Notes under the pieces: model-generated
The model's database searches: none
Told to the model about the DNA's origin: nothing
Seen by the model: the letters and a program-made list of their open reading frames with translations, nothing else
Made by a program: the position numbers and the translations under genes
Assembly: GCA_902826025.1 (NCBI GenBank)
Contig: CADEDH010000019.1
Location: 1 to 59,792 of the forward strand
Direction of reading: 5' to 3'
Length of the DNA: 59,792 bases
From: an uncultured Actinomycetes bacterium
GTDB lineage: Bacteria > Actinomycetota > Acidimicrobiia > Acidimicrobiales > SZUA-35
In this document: in pieces, positions 27,340 through 36,571 of the stretch
How positions within the stretch are numbered: position 1 is the stretch's first letter
Layout: each line of letters opens with the position of its first letter

Positions 27340-29178
27340 ATGTCACCCACCTTCTCCGATCTCGGCGTGCCCGCCGAGATCTGCGCCGCTCTGGACAAGC
27401 GCGGTATCTCCACCCCCTTCCCCATCCAGGCCGCCACCATCGCCGACGCGCTCGCCGGGCGAGACGTCTGTGGCCGGGCCCCTACCGGCTCGGGCAAGAC
27501 CCTGGCTTTCGGCATCCCGCTGGTGGCCACCGTCGAGCGGAGCCGGCCGGGTCACCCCCGGGCCCTCGTGCTCGCACCCACTCGGGAACTGGCTGAGCAG
27601 ATCATGACCGAGCTGTCGGCCATCTCCGGCCGGGTCAGGGTGGGCGTGGTGTACGGCGGCGTGGGCTACGGCGGCCAGATCTCGGCCCTGCGCCGCGGCG
27701 TCGACCTGCTCGTGGCCTGCCCCGGGCGGCTCGAAGACCTGATCAGCCAGGGCCTCGTCCACCTCGACGAGGTGGATCAGGTGGTCATCGACGAGGCCGA
27801 CCGGATGGCCGACATGGGATTCCTCCCGGTCGTGCGCCGCCTGCTCGATCAGACGGCCGCCACCCGCCAGACCGTGCTGTTCTCGGCCACGCTCGACGGC
27901 GACGTGGCCCAGCTGACGGCCGACCACCAGCGCAACCCGGTGCGCCACGAGGTGGGAGACGACACACCCGACATCACCACCGCCGACCACGTGTTCTGGT
28001 TGGCCGGGGCGACCAACCGGACCGAGTTGACGGTGGAGGCGGTCAACGCCGTTTGGCCCGCCATCGTGTTCTCCCGCACCCGGCACGGGTCGGATCGGTT
28101 GGCCCGTCAGCTCACCCAGAGCGGCATCGCCACCGCCGCCATCCACGGTGGGCGGAGCCAGAGCCAGCGCAACCGGGCTCTGGCCGACTTCTCCCAGGGC
28201 AAGGTCCAGGCACTCGTGGCCACGGACGTGGCGGCCCGGGGCATCCACGTCGACGGCGTGGCCGCCGTGATCCACTACGACCCGCCCGAGGATCACAAGA
28301 CCTATATCCACCGTTCGGGCCGCACCGCCCGGGCCGGCCAGGGCGGTGTGGTGCTGTCGTTGGTCCAGCCCAATCAGCGCAAGGACACCAGCCGCCTGCA
28401 GCGCCACGTGGGCCTCGACGAGCCGATGGTGGAGCCCGATGCGGCCGCGCTGCGAGCCCGGTCCGATGCCGTGAGCCCCATCGGCGGAGTCCGTCGCCCG
28501 GTGCCCCCCGTGCCCGCCCCGGAATCGGAACGCCAGCCCGGAAACCGCAATGGGCGCTCCCGGGGCGACGCCGGCGGCCGACCCGGCAACCGCCACGATC
28601 GCCCCGAGCGCGGGGCCGACGGCGAGCGCCGCCCGTCCCGGGGTCAGCGCCCCGAGCGCGATGACCGCTCCACCGATCGCCGACCTCGGCCCGCCACGGC
28701 GGGGACTGACAATCGTCCCCGCCGCAGCAGCCGACCGGCGGCGGCCGAGGAGCGGCCCGAGCGTTCGGGAGCGGAGCGGGACGGCGCCGAGCGGGCCCGA
28801 CCCAAGCGGGGCGGGCTCAACCTGACGTCGCGGACCCGGTTGTCCCGCGACGGCGGAACCGAAGGGTCGTCCGGACCGCGCCGCAACGGCGCCTCGAACG
28901 GCGACTCCCGGGGTCGGCGCGCCGACGGGTCGGGCCGCGACCCGGAGGCCGGTCGCGGCGGGGCCGGTTCGCCCCGGCGTTCCGGCGCCGGAAACGGTGG
29001 CTCGGCCTCCAACGGTGGTCAGCGCTCAGGAACGGCGGCCGGTCGCCCGGCCGGCGCCCGGGCAGGCAAGGCCCCGGCCCGGAGCAAGGCCGCAGCCGGA
29101 ACCGGGGGCCGACCCTCCAGTTCCCCCAACTCGGCCGGCAACCGCAAGTCCCGCCGGGCCCACCTTCAGTGGGGTTGA
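27340..29178 (+). CDS. DEAD-box ATP-dependent RNA helicase
   Basis: 612-residue RNA helicase. The RecA core (1-365) shows Walker A A-P-T-G-S-G-K-T at 47-54, P-T-R-E-L (80-84), D-E-A-D at 151-154, S-A-T at 182-184, A-T-D-V-A-A-R-G-I and H-R-S-G-R-T-A-R-A-G. From about 375 a very Arg/Gly/Ser/Pro-rich disordered tail runs to the end, typical of actinobacterial RhlE-like helicases and expected to bind RNA. ATG 27340 has GAGGAA about 6 bases upstream. It unwinds RNA duplexes, probably in ribosome assembly or decay. It diverges from the UvrD-type gene. Confidence 0.95.
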   Translation: MSPTFSDLGVPAEICAALDKRGISTPFPIQAATIADALAGRDVCGRAPTGSGKTLAFGIPLVATVERSRPGHPRALVLAPTRELAEQIMTELSAISGRVRVGVVYGGVGYGGQISALRRGVDLLVACPGRLEDLISQGLVHLDEVDQVVIDEADRMADMGFLPVVRRLLDQTAATRQTVLFSATLDGDVAQLTADHQRNPVRHEVGDDTPDITTADHVFWLAGATNRTELTVEAVNAVWPAIVFSRTRHGSDRLARQLTQSGIATAAIHGGRSQSQRNRALADFSQGKVQALVATDVAARGIHVDGVAAVIHYDPPEDHKTYIHRSGRTARAGQGGVVLSLVQPNQRKDTSRLQRHVGLDEPMVEPDAAALRARSDAVSPIGGVRRPVPPVPAPESERQPGNRNGRSRGDAGGRPGNRHDRPERGADGERRPSRGQRPERDDRSTDRRPRPATAGTDNRPRRSSRPAAAEERPERSGAERDGAERARPKRGGLNLTSRTRLSRDGGTEGSSGPRRNGASNGDSRGRRADGSGRDPEAGRGGAGSPRRSGAGNGGSASNGGQRSGTAAGRPAGARAGKAPARSKAAAGTGGRPSSSPNSAGNRKSRRAHLQWG

Positions 29179-29215
29179 TCTGACCTGACCCGTCCGGCTG
29201 CCGCCCAGCCGCCGC

Positions 29216-31231
29216 TCAGCGGCGGCGGGCGGGGCCGACGACCACGGATCGGCGAGAGCTGATGTAGATCAGCGCGCCGCCGGTGGCCAGCAGGCCGAAC
29301 CCGGTGGCCACCAGGTCACCCTGGTGCTCGACGCCCGTCTGGGCCAGCTGGCCGAACACCAACGTCACCGGGGTGGTGGTACAGGCCGGTGGGGTGGCGT
29401 TGTCGCAAGCCTGGACCGTGAAGCTGTAGGACCCGCTCCTGGAGACGGCACCGCTCCATGTGCCGTTGCTGTTGAGCGCGAGCCCCGGAGGGAGAGCGCC
29501 GCTGAGCAGCGTGACCGTGTACGGGTTGCCGTCGGGGTCGGTGTAGCCCAGGGTCGGGACCGAGCCACCGGCCGCCACCGTGTAGGTGCGCTTGCCGTTG
29601 TAGACCGGCGGGTCGTTCGGCGGGTTCACCGTCACCGTGACCACGGCGGTGTCGCAGGCGTTGGCGCTGTCGCACACCTGGTACGTGAACATGTCGGTGC
29701 CGGTGTAGCCGGTGGCCGGGGTGTAGGTGACGATGCCGTTGGCGGCGACGGTCACCGTGCCGTGGCCGGGCTGGCTGGTGATCGTCACTGTCGTGTCGGC
29801 CAGGTTGGCGTCGGCGTCGGTGTCGTTGTCGACCACGTCGATCGCCACCGCCGTGTTGTGGGCGGTCGACACGCTGTCGTCGGCGGCCACCGGGGCGTCG
29901 TTGGGGTCGCCCACCACCACCAGGGCCGTGGCCGGCACGTCGTCGGTGACCGACAGGGTGGAGTCGATCTGGGTCCCGGCGACATGGGCCACCACCGAGC
30001 TGGTGTAGTTGGCCACGGTCCCCGGCAGCATGACCTGGTAGACCAGGTCCGACGACCCGCCGTGGGTCACCGGGAACACTCCGACGAAGGTGAGGGTCTG
30101 GCCCGAGATCGATGGGTCGGGGACGGAGACGCTGTTGAACGTGGCCGAGCCCGTGACGAACGTGGCCCCGGCCGGCAGCACATCGGTGATGTCATCCAGC
30201 GTGACGTCAACGTTGCCGTCGTTGGACGTGGTCACCGTGTAGGTCACCGTGCCGCCCGACGCCGCCAGGGTGGCCGGGTTCGGCACCGTGCCCATGGTCA
30301 GCGTGCTCTCGGGCGGCTGGAGCGGATCGAGTGACCCGAAGCCACCGGAGTCGGTGTGCTTGATCTGGGTGCCGCTGGCGATGTAGTTGACCGGGCTCAC
30401 CGAGGTGGGGGTGGCGGTGGTGCCCACGGCCACGAAGGTGTAAGTGGCCGTGTACTGCTGGTTGGTGCCGTTCAGGCCCGTCACCACGAGGGTGTGGTCG
30501 AACGTGCCGGAGGTGTCGAACGTGATCGAGGCATCGACCAGCTGATAGGCGTCGGCCGGCCAGGTGGCGTCGGTGGCGGGGTTGCCCTTGAACGAGCCGG
30601 CGCCGTCGGGGTGGGTCGGCGGGCCGTCGCCCACGAGGCCGGTCTCGCCGGTCACAGTGATGGTCACGATGCCCCCAACCTCGGCCGGATTGGGGCCCGA
30701 CACCACGGCCGTCACCTTGTTGGCGTTGGCTTTGATCGTCTCGGACGAGATGAGCGAGAAGCTGTCGCTGCAGACCTGGGTGCCGCCGTGGCCCGGGTGG
30801 CCTTCGAAGAGCTGCACGTCATGGGTCTGGCCCGTGGAGTCGCCGGAGGCGGCCAGGTACACGTAGGCGTACTCGGACGAGGCGGTGGTGAGGGGGCCCA
30901 CGTGCACCAGGCCGTCCTCGTTGGGGGCGAGCCCGATCGTGCCGCCGGCGAAGTTCGTCACCCGCACCCACAGATCGTCCACCGCAGCGTTGGCGGTGGA
31001 GATGGCGTAGCCGGCGTAGCCTCCGGTGAGCTGGGGGTCGATGCCAGTGTCGACATCGAGCTCACCGCCCGAGAGGCGGGTGATCGTGAGGTCGGTGGTG
31101 GCGCAGGCGGCGGCCCAGGCCGTGGTGGCCGGCACCACGATCTGCAGCGCAGCCGCGATCAGACCGGTGGCACTGAGGCGGGCCAGCCGGCAACGATGGG
31201 CGGGGGCGGTGGGGGCGGGCCGGAGGCGCAT
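29216..31231 (-). CDS. cell-surface protein with Ig/DUF11-like repeats and LAXTG sorting signal
   Basis: 671-residue secreted protein. A signal peptide spans about 1-40 (basic start, hydrophobic core, A-W-A-A). It is followed by a beta-rich N-terminal region, a DUF11-type repeat (about 310-440, T-V-T-Y-T-V-T-T-S-N-D-G-N), a cadherin/Big_9-type domain (D-S-V-S-T-A-H-N-T-A-V-A-I-D-V then G-T-V-T-V) near 445-545, and another Ig-like module. The C-terminus has L-A-Q-T-G at 629-633, a hydrophobic segment and R-R-R, a cell-wall sorting signal of the LAXTG kind used by class E sortases. No sortase gene is in the window. Probably anchored to peptidoglycan; the binding partner is unknown. Confidence 0.87.
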   Translation of the reverse strand: MRLRPAPTAPAHRCRLARLSATGLIAAALQIVVPATTAWAAACATTDLTITRLSGGELDVDTGIDPQLTGGYAGYAISTANAAVDDLWVRVTNFAGGTIGLAPNEDGLVHVGPLTTASSEYAYVYLAASGDSTGQTHDVQLFEGHPGHGGTQVCSDSFSLISSETIKANANKVTAVVSGPNPAEVGGIVTITVTGETGLVGDGPPTHPDGAGSFKGNPATDATWPADAYQLVDASITFDTSGTFDHTLVVTGLNGTNQQYTATYTFVAVGTTATPTSVSPVNYIASGTQIKHTDSGGFGSLDPLQPPESTLTMGTVPNPATLAASGGTVTYTVTTSNDGNVDVTLDDITDVLPAGATFVTGSATFNSVSVPDPSISGQTLTFVGVFPVTHGGSSDLVYQVMLPGTVANYTSSVVAHVAGTQIDSTLSVTDDVPATALVVVGDPNDAPVAADDSVSTAHNTAVAIDVVDNDTDADANLADTTVTITSQPGHGTVTVAANGIVTYTPATGYTGTDMFTYQVCDSANACDTAVVTVTVNPPNDPPVYNGKRTYTVAAGGSVPTLGYTDPDGNPYTVTLLSGALPPGLALNSNGTWSGAVSRSGSYSFTVQACDNATPPACTTTPVTLVFGQLAQTGVEHQGDLVATGFGLLATGGALIYISSRRSVVVGPARRR

Positions 31232-31337
31232 GGTCGCACCATCGGCGGCCTGGCGCCTCTGCTTGCCTCAGAATGGGGTCCAGGAGGTCGAAATGATCCC
31301 CTCGCCGGGGGTGGGCTGGGTCGACCGGCTCACCCGT

Positions 31338-31361
31338 CGGCGGGCTCCCGGGAGCCCGCCG
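31338..31361. terminator. 24-bp perfect palindrome between converging-polarity gene ends (terminator-like)
   Basis: Self-complementary 24-base GC palindrome with centre CCCGGG, 6 bp past the methyltransferase stop on the minus strand. The strong stem lacks a T tract and a loop longer than the central bases. It could be a factor-assisted terminator, or a member of the short palindromic repeats seen elsewhere in the window. Confidence 0.4.
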
Positions 31362-31367
31362 GGCTCC

Positions 31368-32438
31368 TTAGACCCGCACCTCGTAGTAGAGGTTGGCGGC
31401 GTCGTTGAAGTCGTGGGTGGCGAACGAGCTGAACCCGGCTTCCCGCACCAGCTGCTCGGCCCGTTCGGGGTGGAGGCCCAGCGTGCCCAGGCCCAGGCCG
31501 CCCGGCTCCGACAGGGCCGATTGGAGGCAGGAGGCGACGGAGAATCCGTAGAACATGGCCAGCATCGGGTTGCGTCGGTCCTTCTCGAACGATCCGGAGG
31601 AGCGGATGTCCTTGATCAGCCAGGTGCCATCGGGCTTGATGGCCTGCCGGATGGCGGCTGCCGCCTTGTCGGGTCGGGCCATGTCGTGGAGGCAGTCGAA
31701 GCAGATCACGAGGTCGGCCCCGGTGTCGGCCGGCAGCAGCTCGGCCCCTGCCTCCACGAAGTTCACGTTGCCCAGCCCGGCCTCGGCCACCCGCTCCCGG
31801 GCCATCGACAGGGCGGTGGAGGACGGGTCGAACCCGATCACCTGGGTGTTGGGGTAGGTGGCGGCGATGGTGGCGGCCGTGACCCCGGCCCCGCACCCGA
31901 TGTCCACCACGGTGGCCCCCGCCTCCAGCTTGGCCACCACCCCGTCGAGGGCGGGCAGGATCACCGAGGTCAGGGCGAGGCGGCTCCAGGGGCCGGTCAT
32001 GCGGGCCAGGCCGGCGGCGGCGGCCGTGCCCTGCTGCTCGTAGGTGACGCCGAGACCGGAGTGGAACGAGTGGACGAGGGCGTCGAGGTGGACCGGGTCG
32101 GTGCCGCCCCGGAAGGCCCCGGCGGCGAAGCTCAGCGAACCCTGCTCGTCGGCCAGGAAGGCGGCGGCCACCGGGGTGAGCTCGAAACGGCCGTCGTCGT
32201 GGTAGTCGACGAGGCGGGCCGCCGCCTGGCCCAGCAGCCACTCCCGGACCAGGCGCTCGCTCAGGCCCAGCTCGTCGGCCAGATCCTGGCTGGTGCGGGG
32301 CCCGGCGCCGTCGAGGGCCCGGTACAGGCCGAGCCGGTCGCCCAGGTGGATCATCAGCGACACCTGCTCGCCCATCTTGTAGTTCCAGACCAGGAACCCG
32401 AACTTCTTCATCGCCTCGGTGTCGAGCTCGTCGCTCAC
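31368..32438 (-). CDS. class I SAM-dependent methyltransferase with N-terminal winged-helix domain
   Basis: 356-residue methyltransferase. Residues 1-110 form an all-helical/winged-helix region (L-Y-R-A-L then D-L-A-D-E-L-G-L-S-E-R-L-V-R-E-W-L) as in O-methyltransferase-like or Rv2258c-like proteins. SAM motif I V-V-D-I-G-C-G-A-G lies near 175, an acidic residue of motif II in G-F-D-P-S-S near 200, and D-L-V-I-C-F-D-C-L-H-D near 245. GTG 32438 follows GGGGGAA at a suitable distance; ATG about 30 bases downstream is an alternative. It diverges from the large ferredoxin oxidoreductase gene across 188 bp. Substrate unknown. Confidence 0.87.
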   Translation of the reverse strand: MSDELDTEAMKKFGFLVWNYKMGEQVSLMIHLGDRLGLYRALDGAGPRTSQDLADELGLSERLVREWLLGQAAARLVDYHDDGRFELTPVAAAFLADEQGSLSFAAGAFRGGTDPVHLDALVHSFHSGLGVTYEQQGTAAAAGLARMTGPWSRLALTSVILPALDGVVAKLEAGATVVDIGCGAGVTAATIAATYPNTQVIGFDPSSTALSMARERVAEAGLGNVNFVEAGAELLPADTGADLVICFDCLHDMARPDKAAAAIRQAIKPDGTWLIKDIRSSGSFEKDRRNPMLAMFYGFSVASCLQSALSEPGGLGLGTLGLHPERAEQLVREAGFSSFATHDFNDAANLYYEVRV

Positions 32439-32626
32439 GGTGCTTCCCCCTGGAGGTCGTCGTCGCTGGGGGGAACCGTAGCGTCCCACCTGCCTCCGTC
32501 TGGAACTCACGGTCGGGGTCCGCCGGCCGACCGGTTCGGATAGTCCGTGATTGGACCGGGTAGTGATACCGGGTGACGAGGGTCGACGGCCTACGATTTG
32601 ATCCCGTCGGACGAGAGGAGACTGCG

Positions 32627-35600
32627 GTGACCGCACTCGACGACTATTCGCTCACCGATCGCTACACGCGTGACGAGGGCCGGGTGTTCCTCACCGGGGT
32701 CCAGGCCCTGACCCGAATCCCCATCGAGGTGCTGCGGGCCGACCGGGCCCAGGGCCGCTCCACCGCTGCCTTCGTCTCCGGCTATCAGGGGTCGCCTCTG
32801 GGCGGGTTCGACCAGGAGATGGCCCGGGCCGCCGCCCTGGTGCCCGACCTGCCGATCGTGCTGCAGCCGGCGGTCAACGAGGAGCTGGGGGCCACGGCCG
32901 TGATGGGTTCCCAGCTCGTGGTCAACCAGCCCGACCAGCGCTACGACGGGGTGGTCGGCTTCTGGTACGGCAAAGCGCCCGGGCTCGACCGGGCGGCCGA
33001 TGCCCTGCGCCACGCCTGCTTCGCTGGTTCTTCGTCCACTGGCGGGGCGGTGGCCCTGGTCGGCGACGACCCGGCGTCGAAGAGCTCCACCCTGCCCACG
33101 TCGTCTGACGTCGTGCTGGTGGGCATGCTGATGCCCGTGCTCTATCCGGGCGACGTGCAGGAGGCCATCGACCTCGGCCGTCATGCCGTGGCCATGAGCC
33201 GCCTCACCGGGCTGTGGACGTCGATCAAGGTCGTGACGGCCGTGGCCGACGGCACCGGCACCGTCGATCTCGACCCCCGGCGGGTGCGGATCGAGGTGCC
33301 CGATCTGGAGGTCGACGGCCGCCGCTTCGAGGCCCACCCCAACGCCCGCCTCCTGCCCCCGGTCACGCTGGAACGGGAGAAGGAGCTGAAGGCGGTACGC
33401 CTGGAACTGGCCCGCCGGTACGGCGAGGTCAACCAGCTCAACTACTGCTCGGTCGACCCGCCCGACGCCTGGATCGGGATAGCCGCCACCGGCTACACCT
33501 ACACCGAGACCCTGCACGCCCTGCGCCGGCTCGGGCTCGACTCACCGCAGGCCATCGCCGCCGCCGGGATCCGCCTGCTCCACCTGCGCCTCCCGTTCCC
33601 CCTCCACCGAGACGTGATCCGTCGCTTCGCCGCCGGCCTGGAGGAGATCGTGATCGTGGAGGAGAAAGGCCCCACCCTCGAACGGCTTATGAAGGACGAG
33701 CTCTACGGCACGCCGGACGCCCCCCGCATCGTGGGCAAGCGCGACACCGACGGATCCACCCTGATGGTCGATTACGGGATGCTCGACGCCGACAAGATCA
33801 TCGACGGGCTCCGCCGCCGCCTCGCCCCCCGGCTGGGGGAGCGGCTGGCCCCGCCCCCGCCAGCCCCCCGGGAGCGGACGATGATCCCGCTGTCCACCAG
33901 CCGCAAGCCGTTCTTCTGCTCCGGCTGCCCCCACAACTGGGGTACCAAGCTGCCCGAGGGGGCTCTGGTGGGGGCCGGCATCGGGTGCCACGGCATGACC
34001 CTGTTGATGGACGAAGACAAGGTGGGGGAGATCGCCGGCATCACCGCCATGGGCGGCGAGGGGGCCCAGTGGATCGGGATGGCCCCGTTCCTGGACCGGC
34101 CCCATTTCTTCCAGAACCTGGGCGACGGGACCTTCTTCCATTCCGGCCAGCTCGCCGTCCAGGCCTCGATCGCAGCTGGCGTCAACGTCACCTACAAGCT
34201 GCTCTACAACGGCACGGTGGCCATGACCGGCGGCCAGGACGCCACCGGGGCGGTGGAGGTGCCCGACATCGCCACCATCCTCATCAGCCACGGTGTGGCC
34301 CGGGTGCTGATCACCACCGACGACCCCGACCGCTACCACGGTGTGGACCTGCCGAAGAACCGCGACGGCAAGCCGGTGGAGGTGTGGCACCGCCGCCGGA
34401 TCGTGGAGGCCCAGGAGCTACTGGCCACCGTGCCCGGCACCACCGTCCTGATCCACGACCAGGCGTGTGCCGCCCAGTCCCGCCGGCTGCGCAAACGGGG
34501 CAAGGCCACCACCCCCACGTTCCGGGTGGCCATCAACCACCGCATCTGCGAGGCCTGCGGCGACTGCGGCGAGGTGTCGAACTGCCTGTCGGTCCAGAGC
34601 GTCGACACCCCGCTGGGCCCCAAGACGACCATCGACCAGACCACCTGCAACCAGGACTTCTCCTGTCTCGACGGCGACTGCCCCAGCTTCATGACGATCT
34701 CGACCGAAGCCTCGGCCGAGCCGGGACCGGTGACGGCCCGGCTGGGCCGGTGGGCCGGCCGGGCCCGAGCCGGCCTCCACACCGTCGCCCGGCGCTCCGC
34801 TGCCCTCCCCGCCACCGACACCCCGCTGCCCGATCCCGAGCCGGTGGTGCCCGCCGACCAGGTGGCCATCCGCATGGTCGGGATCGGTGGCACCGGGGTG
34901 GTGACGGTGGCCCAGGTGGTGGGCACGGCGGCCATGATCGACGGCTGGGACGTACGGGGCCTCGACCAGACGGGCCTGTCGCAGAAGGCCGGGCCGGTGG
35001 TCAGTGACCTGCGGCTGGCCCGCGGCGAGTCGGCGTCGCCCGATCTGACCATGTCGAACCTGATCGGCGCGGGCGAGGCGGATTGCGTGATCGCCTTCGA
35101 TCTGCTGGTGGGGGCGTCGGAGGCGACGCTGGCGGCGGCGTCGGAGGGGCGGACGGTGTTCGTCGCCTCCACCACGATCACCCCGACGGGCGAGATGATC
35201 GGCCACCCAGACCTGCCCTACCCGGCGCTGGCCGAGCTGCAGGGCCGGGCCGACAGCCACGGCCGGCCCGGGCTCAACCGCTACGCCGACGCCGGCGCCG
35301 TCACCCGGGGGCTTTTGGGCGACGCCGCCACCGCCAACATCTTCCTGCTGGGGGTGGCGGTGCAGGCGGGCTGCGTGCCGGTCCGGCCGGAGGCGGTGGA
35401 GCGGGCCATCGACCTCAACGGGGTGGCGGTGGAGGCCAACCTGACCTCGTTCCGCTGGGGCCGCCGGTGGGCTGTCGACCCCGATGGGGTGCGGGCCGCC
35501 GCCGGTTTGCCGGCGGACAGTACTGCCGCTGACAGCCCCGTCACCATGCACGTCGACCCGCTGCCGGGGGAGCTCGACCGCCGAATCGGAGGCTTGGGGT

Positions 35601-36220
35601 TGGACGCCGAGACGGCCGACCTGGTCCGGCTCCTGACCGCCGACCTGGTCGGCTACCAGAGCGAGGCCTACGCCGGCCGGTTCCTCGACGAGTTGGGCCG
35701 GATAGCCGAGGCCGAGGCCCGGGTTCGTCCGGGGTCGACCCGGCTCACCACCACCGCCGCCCGGGGTCTGCACAAGCTGATGGCCTACAAGGACGAGTAC
35801 GAGGTGGCCCGGCTCCTCACCGGCCCGGAAGGAGTGGCGGCAGCCGAGGCGGTGGGGGGCCCGGGAGCCGAGGTCCGCTGGCGGCTCCATCCGCCGATGC
35901 TGCGGGCCCTGGGGCTGAAGGACAAGATCGCCATCCCCACCACCTTGGGCCGCCCGGCCATGGCCACCCTGGCCGCCGGCAAGCGGCTCCGGGGCACGCC
36001 GCTCGATCCTTTTGGCCGGGCCGAGGTCCGCCGGGTGGAGCGGGCCCTGGTCGCCGAGTACACGGCGGCGCTGCGGGCGCTCGCCTCCCGGCTCGACGAG
36101 ACCGGCTTCGAGCGGGCGGTCGAGGTGGCCGCGCTGGCCGACGAGGTCCGGGGTTACGAGCACATCAAGCTGGAACGGGCGGCCCGGGTGCGAGCCGAGT
36201 TGCGCGACGCCCTGGCCTGA
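32627..36220 (+). CDS. indolepyruvate:ferredoxin oxidoreductase family protein (fused subunits)
   Basis: 1197-residue fusion that oxidatively decarboxylates aryl 2-oxo acids to acyl-CoA with ferredoxin reduction. The N-terminal pyruvate-ferredoxin-like domain (G-Y-Q-G-S-P-L-G-G near 50) is followed by a TPP-binding domain (C-S-G-C-P-H-N near 425, then G-I-G-C-H-G and G-G-E-G-A-Q-W). A cysteine-rich segment C-E-A-C-G-D-C near 642 with later cysteines likely binds Fe-S. The gamma-like domain starts I-G-G-T-G-V-V-T-V near 753, and a C-terminal DUF6537-like part completes it. GTG 32627 has GAGGAG 6 bases upstream, better than the longer frame. Expected role: catabolism of aromatic and branched amino-acid keto acids. 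Confidence 0.93.
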   Translation: MTALDDYSLTDRYTRDEGRVFLTGVQALTRIPIEVLRADRAQGRSTAAFVSGYQGSPLGGFDQEMARAAALVPDLPIVLQPAVNEELGATAVMGSQLVVNQPDQRYDGVVGFWYGKAPGLDRAADALRHACFAGSSSTGGAVALVGDDPASKSSTLPTSSDVVLVGMLMPVLYPGDVQEAIDLGRHAVAMSRLTGLWTSIKVVTAVADGTGTVDLDPRRVRIEVPDLEVDGRRFEAHPNARLLPPVTLEREKELKAVRLELARRYGEVNQLNYCSVDPPDAWIGIAATGYTYTETLHALRRLGLDSPQAIAAAGIRLLHLRLPFPLHRDVIRRFAAGLEEIVIVEEKGPTLERLMKDELYGTPDAPRIVGKRDTDGSTLMVDYGMLDADKIIDGLRRRLAPRLGERLAPPPPAPRERTMIPLSTSRKPFFCSGCPHNWGTKLPEGALVGAGIGCHGMTLLMDEDKVGEIAGITAMGGEGAQWIGMAPFLDRPHFFQNLGDGTFFHSGQLAVQASIAAGVNVTYKLLYNGTVAMTGGQDATGAVEVPDIATILISHGVARVLITTDDPDRYHGVDLPKNRDGKPVEVWHRRRIVEAQELLATVPGTTVLIHDQACAAQSRRLRKRGKATTPTFRVAINHRICEACGDCGEVSNCLSVQSVDTPLGPKTTIDQTTCNQDFSCLDGDCPSFMTISTEASAEPGPVTARLGRWAGRARAGLHTVARRSAALPATDTPLPDPEPVVPADQVAIRMVGIGGTGVVTVAQVVGTAAMIDGWDVRGLDQTGLSQKAGPVVSDLRLARGESASPDLTMSNLIGAGEADCVIAFDLLVGASEATLAAASEGRTVFVASTTITPTGEMIGHPDLPYPALAELQGRADSHGRPGLNRYADAGAVTRGLLGDAATANIFLLGVAVQAGCVPVRPEAVERAIDLNGVAVEANLTSFRWGRRWAVDPDGVRAAAGLPADSTAADSPVTMHVDPLPGELDRRIGGLGLDAETADLVRLLTADLVGYQSEAYAGRFLDELGRIAEAEARVRPGSTRLTTTAARGLHKLMAYKDEYEVARLLTGPEGVAAAEAVGGPGAEVRWRLHPPMLRALGLKDKIAIPTTLGRPAMATLAAGKRLRGTPLDPFGRAEVRRVERALVAEYTAALRALASRLDETGFERAVEVAALADEVRGYEHIKLERAARVRAELRDALA

Positions 36221-36255
36221 CCCGGTTTCCAGCCCGTCGGGGCGGGGGCGGGGGC

Positions 36256-36295
36256 AAAAAAGCAAAGGCCCGGGGGTCTGGGGTTCCCCGGGCCT
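36256..36295 (-). terminator. intrinsic terminator, minus strand
   Basis: Stem of AGGCCCGGGG (36266-36275) and CCCCGGGCCT (36286-36295), perfect over 10 bp, 10-base loop. On the minus strand it is followed by TTTGCTTTTTTG, a clear U tract. It would end a minus-strand transcript entering from the right, about 280 bp beyond the metallo-beta-lactamase stop. Confidence 0.7.
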
Positions 36296-36540
36296 GCATT
36301 GCGGCAGCAAACTGGCGGGAGGGGCGTGGCCGTGCCGCCGCGCATCGGCCACGCCCCGACCTTCAGGAAGGTTTCTTTACCCTCAGAGACCCCGCGAGGT
36401 CTCCGCCGCCCTTCCCGAGGAGAGCTTGTTGCGTCTATGAAACTGAGGACCGAGCAAGTTGCCACGCCAGCTCGTTCAAATCCGATCGTACAGCGTAGGA
36501 CCAGGTCTGCACCAGGGCAGGGCGACCTGTAACAGATAAG
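36296..36540 (-). ncRNA. candidate structured RNA or structured 3' UTR, unidentified
   Basis: The 350-bp stretch between two genes (36221-36571) has no credible coding frame but holds several strong hairpins in tandem. Read on the minus strand: GGGGCGTGGCCG with CGGCCACGCCCC (12 bp, arms 36325-36336 and 36348-36359 approximately); ACCTT with AAGGT just beyond; GAGACC with GGTCTC near 36386-36404; CAGGTC with GACCTG near 36503-36530. It ends at the intrinsic terminator. It could be an independent small RNA or the 3' UTR of the metallo-beta-lactamase gene. I compared it by eye with tmRNA, RNase P, SRP and 6S signatures and found no convincing match. Confidence 0.4.
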
Positions 36541-36571
36541 TATGGAAACCCAGGCCGTATGACCAGGGAAA

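Noticed and set aside
36470..36495. tRNA T-arm-like GTTCAAATCC on the plus strand
   Set aside because: No matching T stem, anticodon arm or acceptor stem can be drawn around it.
36154..36532. Open frames on both strands in the 36.3-kb gap
   Set aside because: No ribosome sites, no codon-position GC bias and no recognisable motif; the stretch is better explained as structured RNA.
36256..36571. tmRNA, RNase P RNA, SRP RNA or 6S RNA
   Set aside because: The conserved cores of these RNAs are not visible. A short stretch like the 6S TGCTCGGTCC is too little to call.
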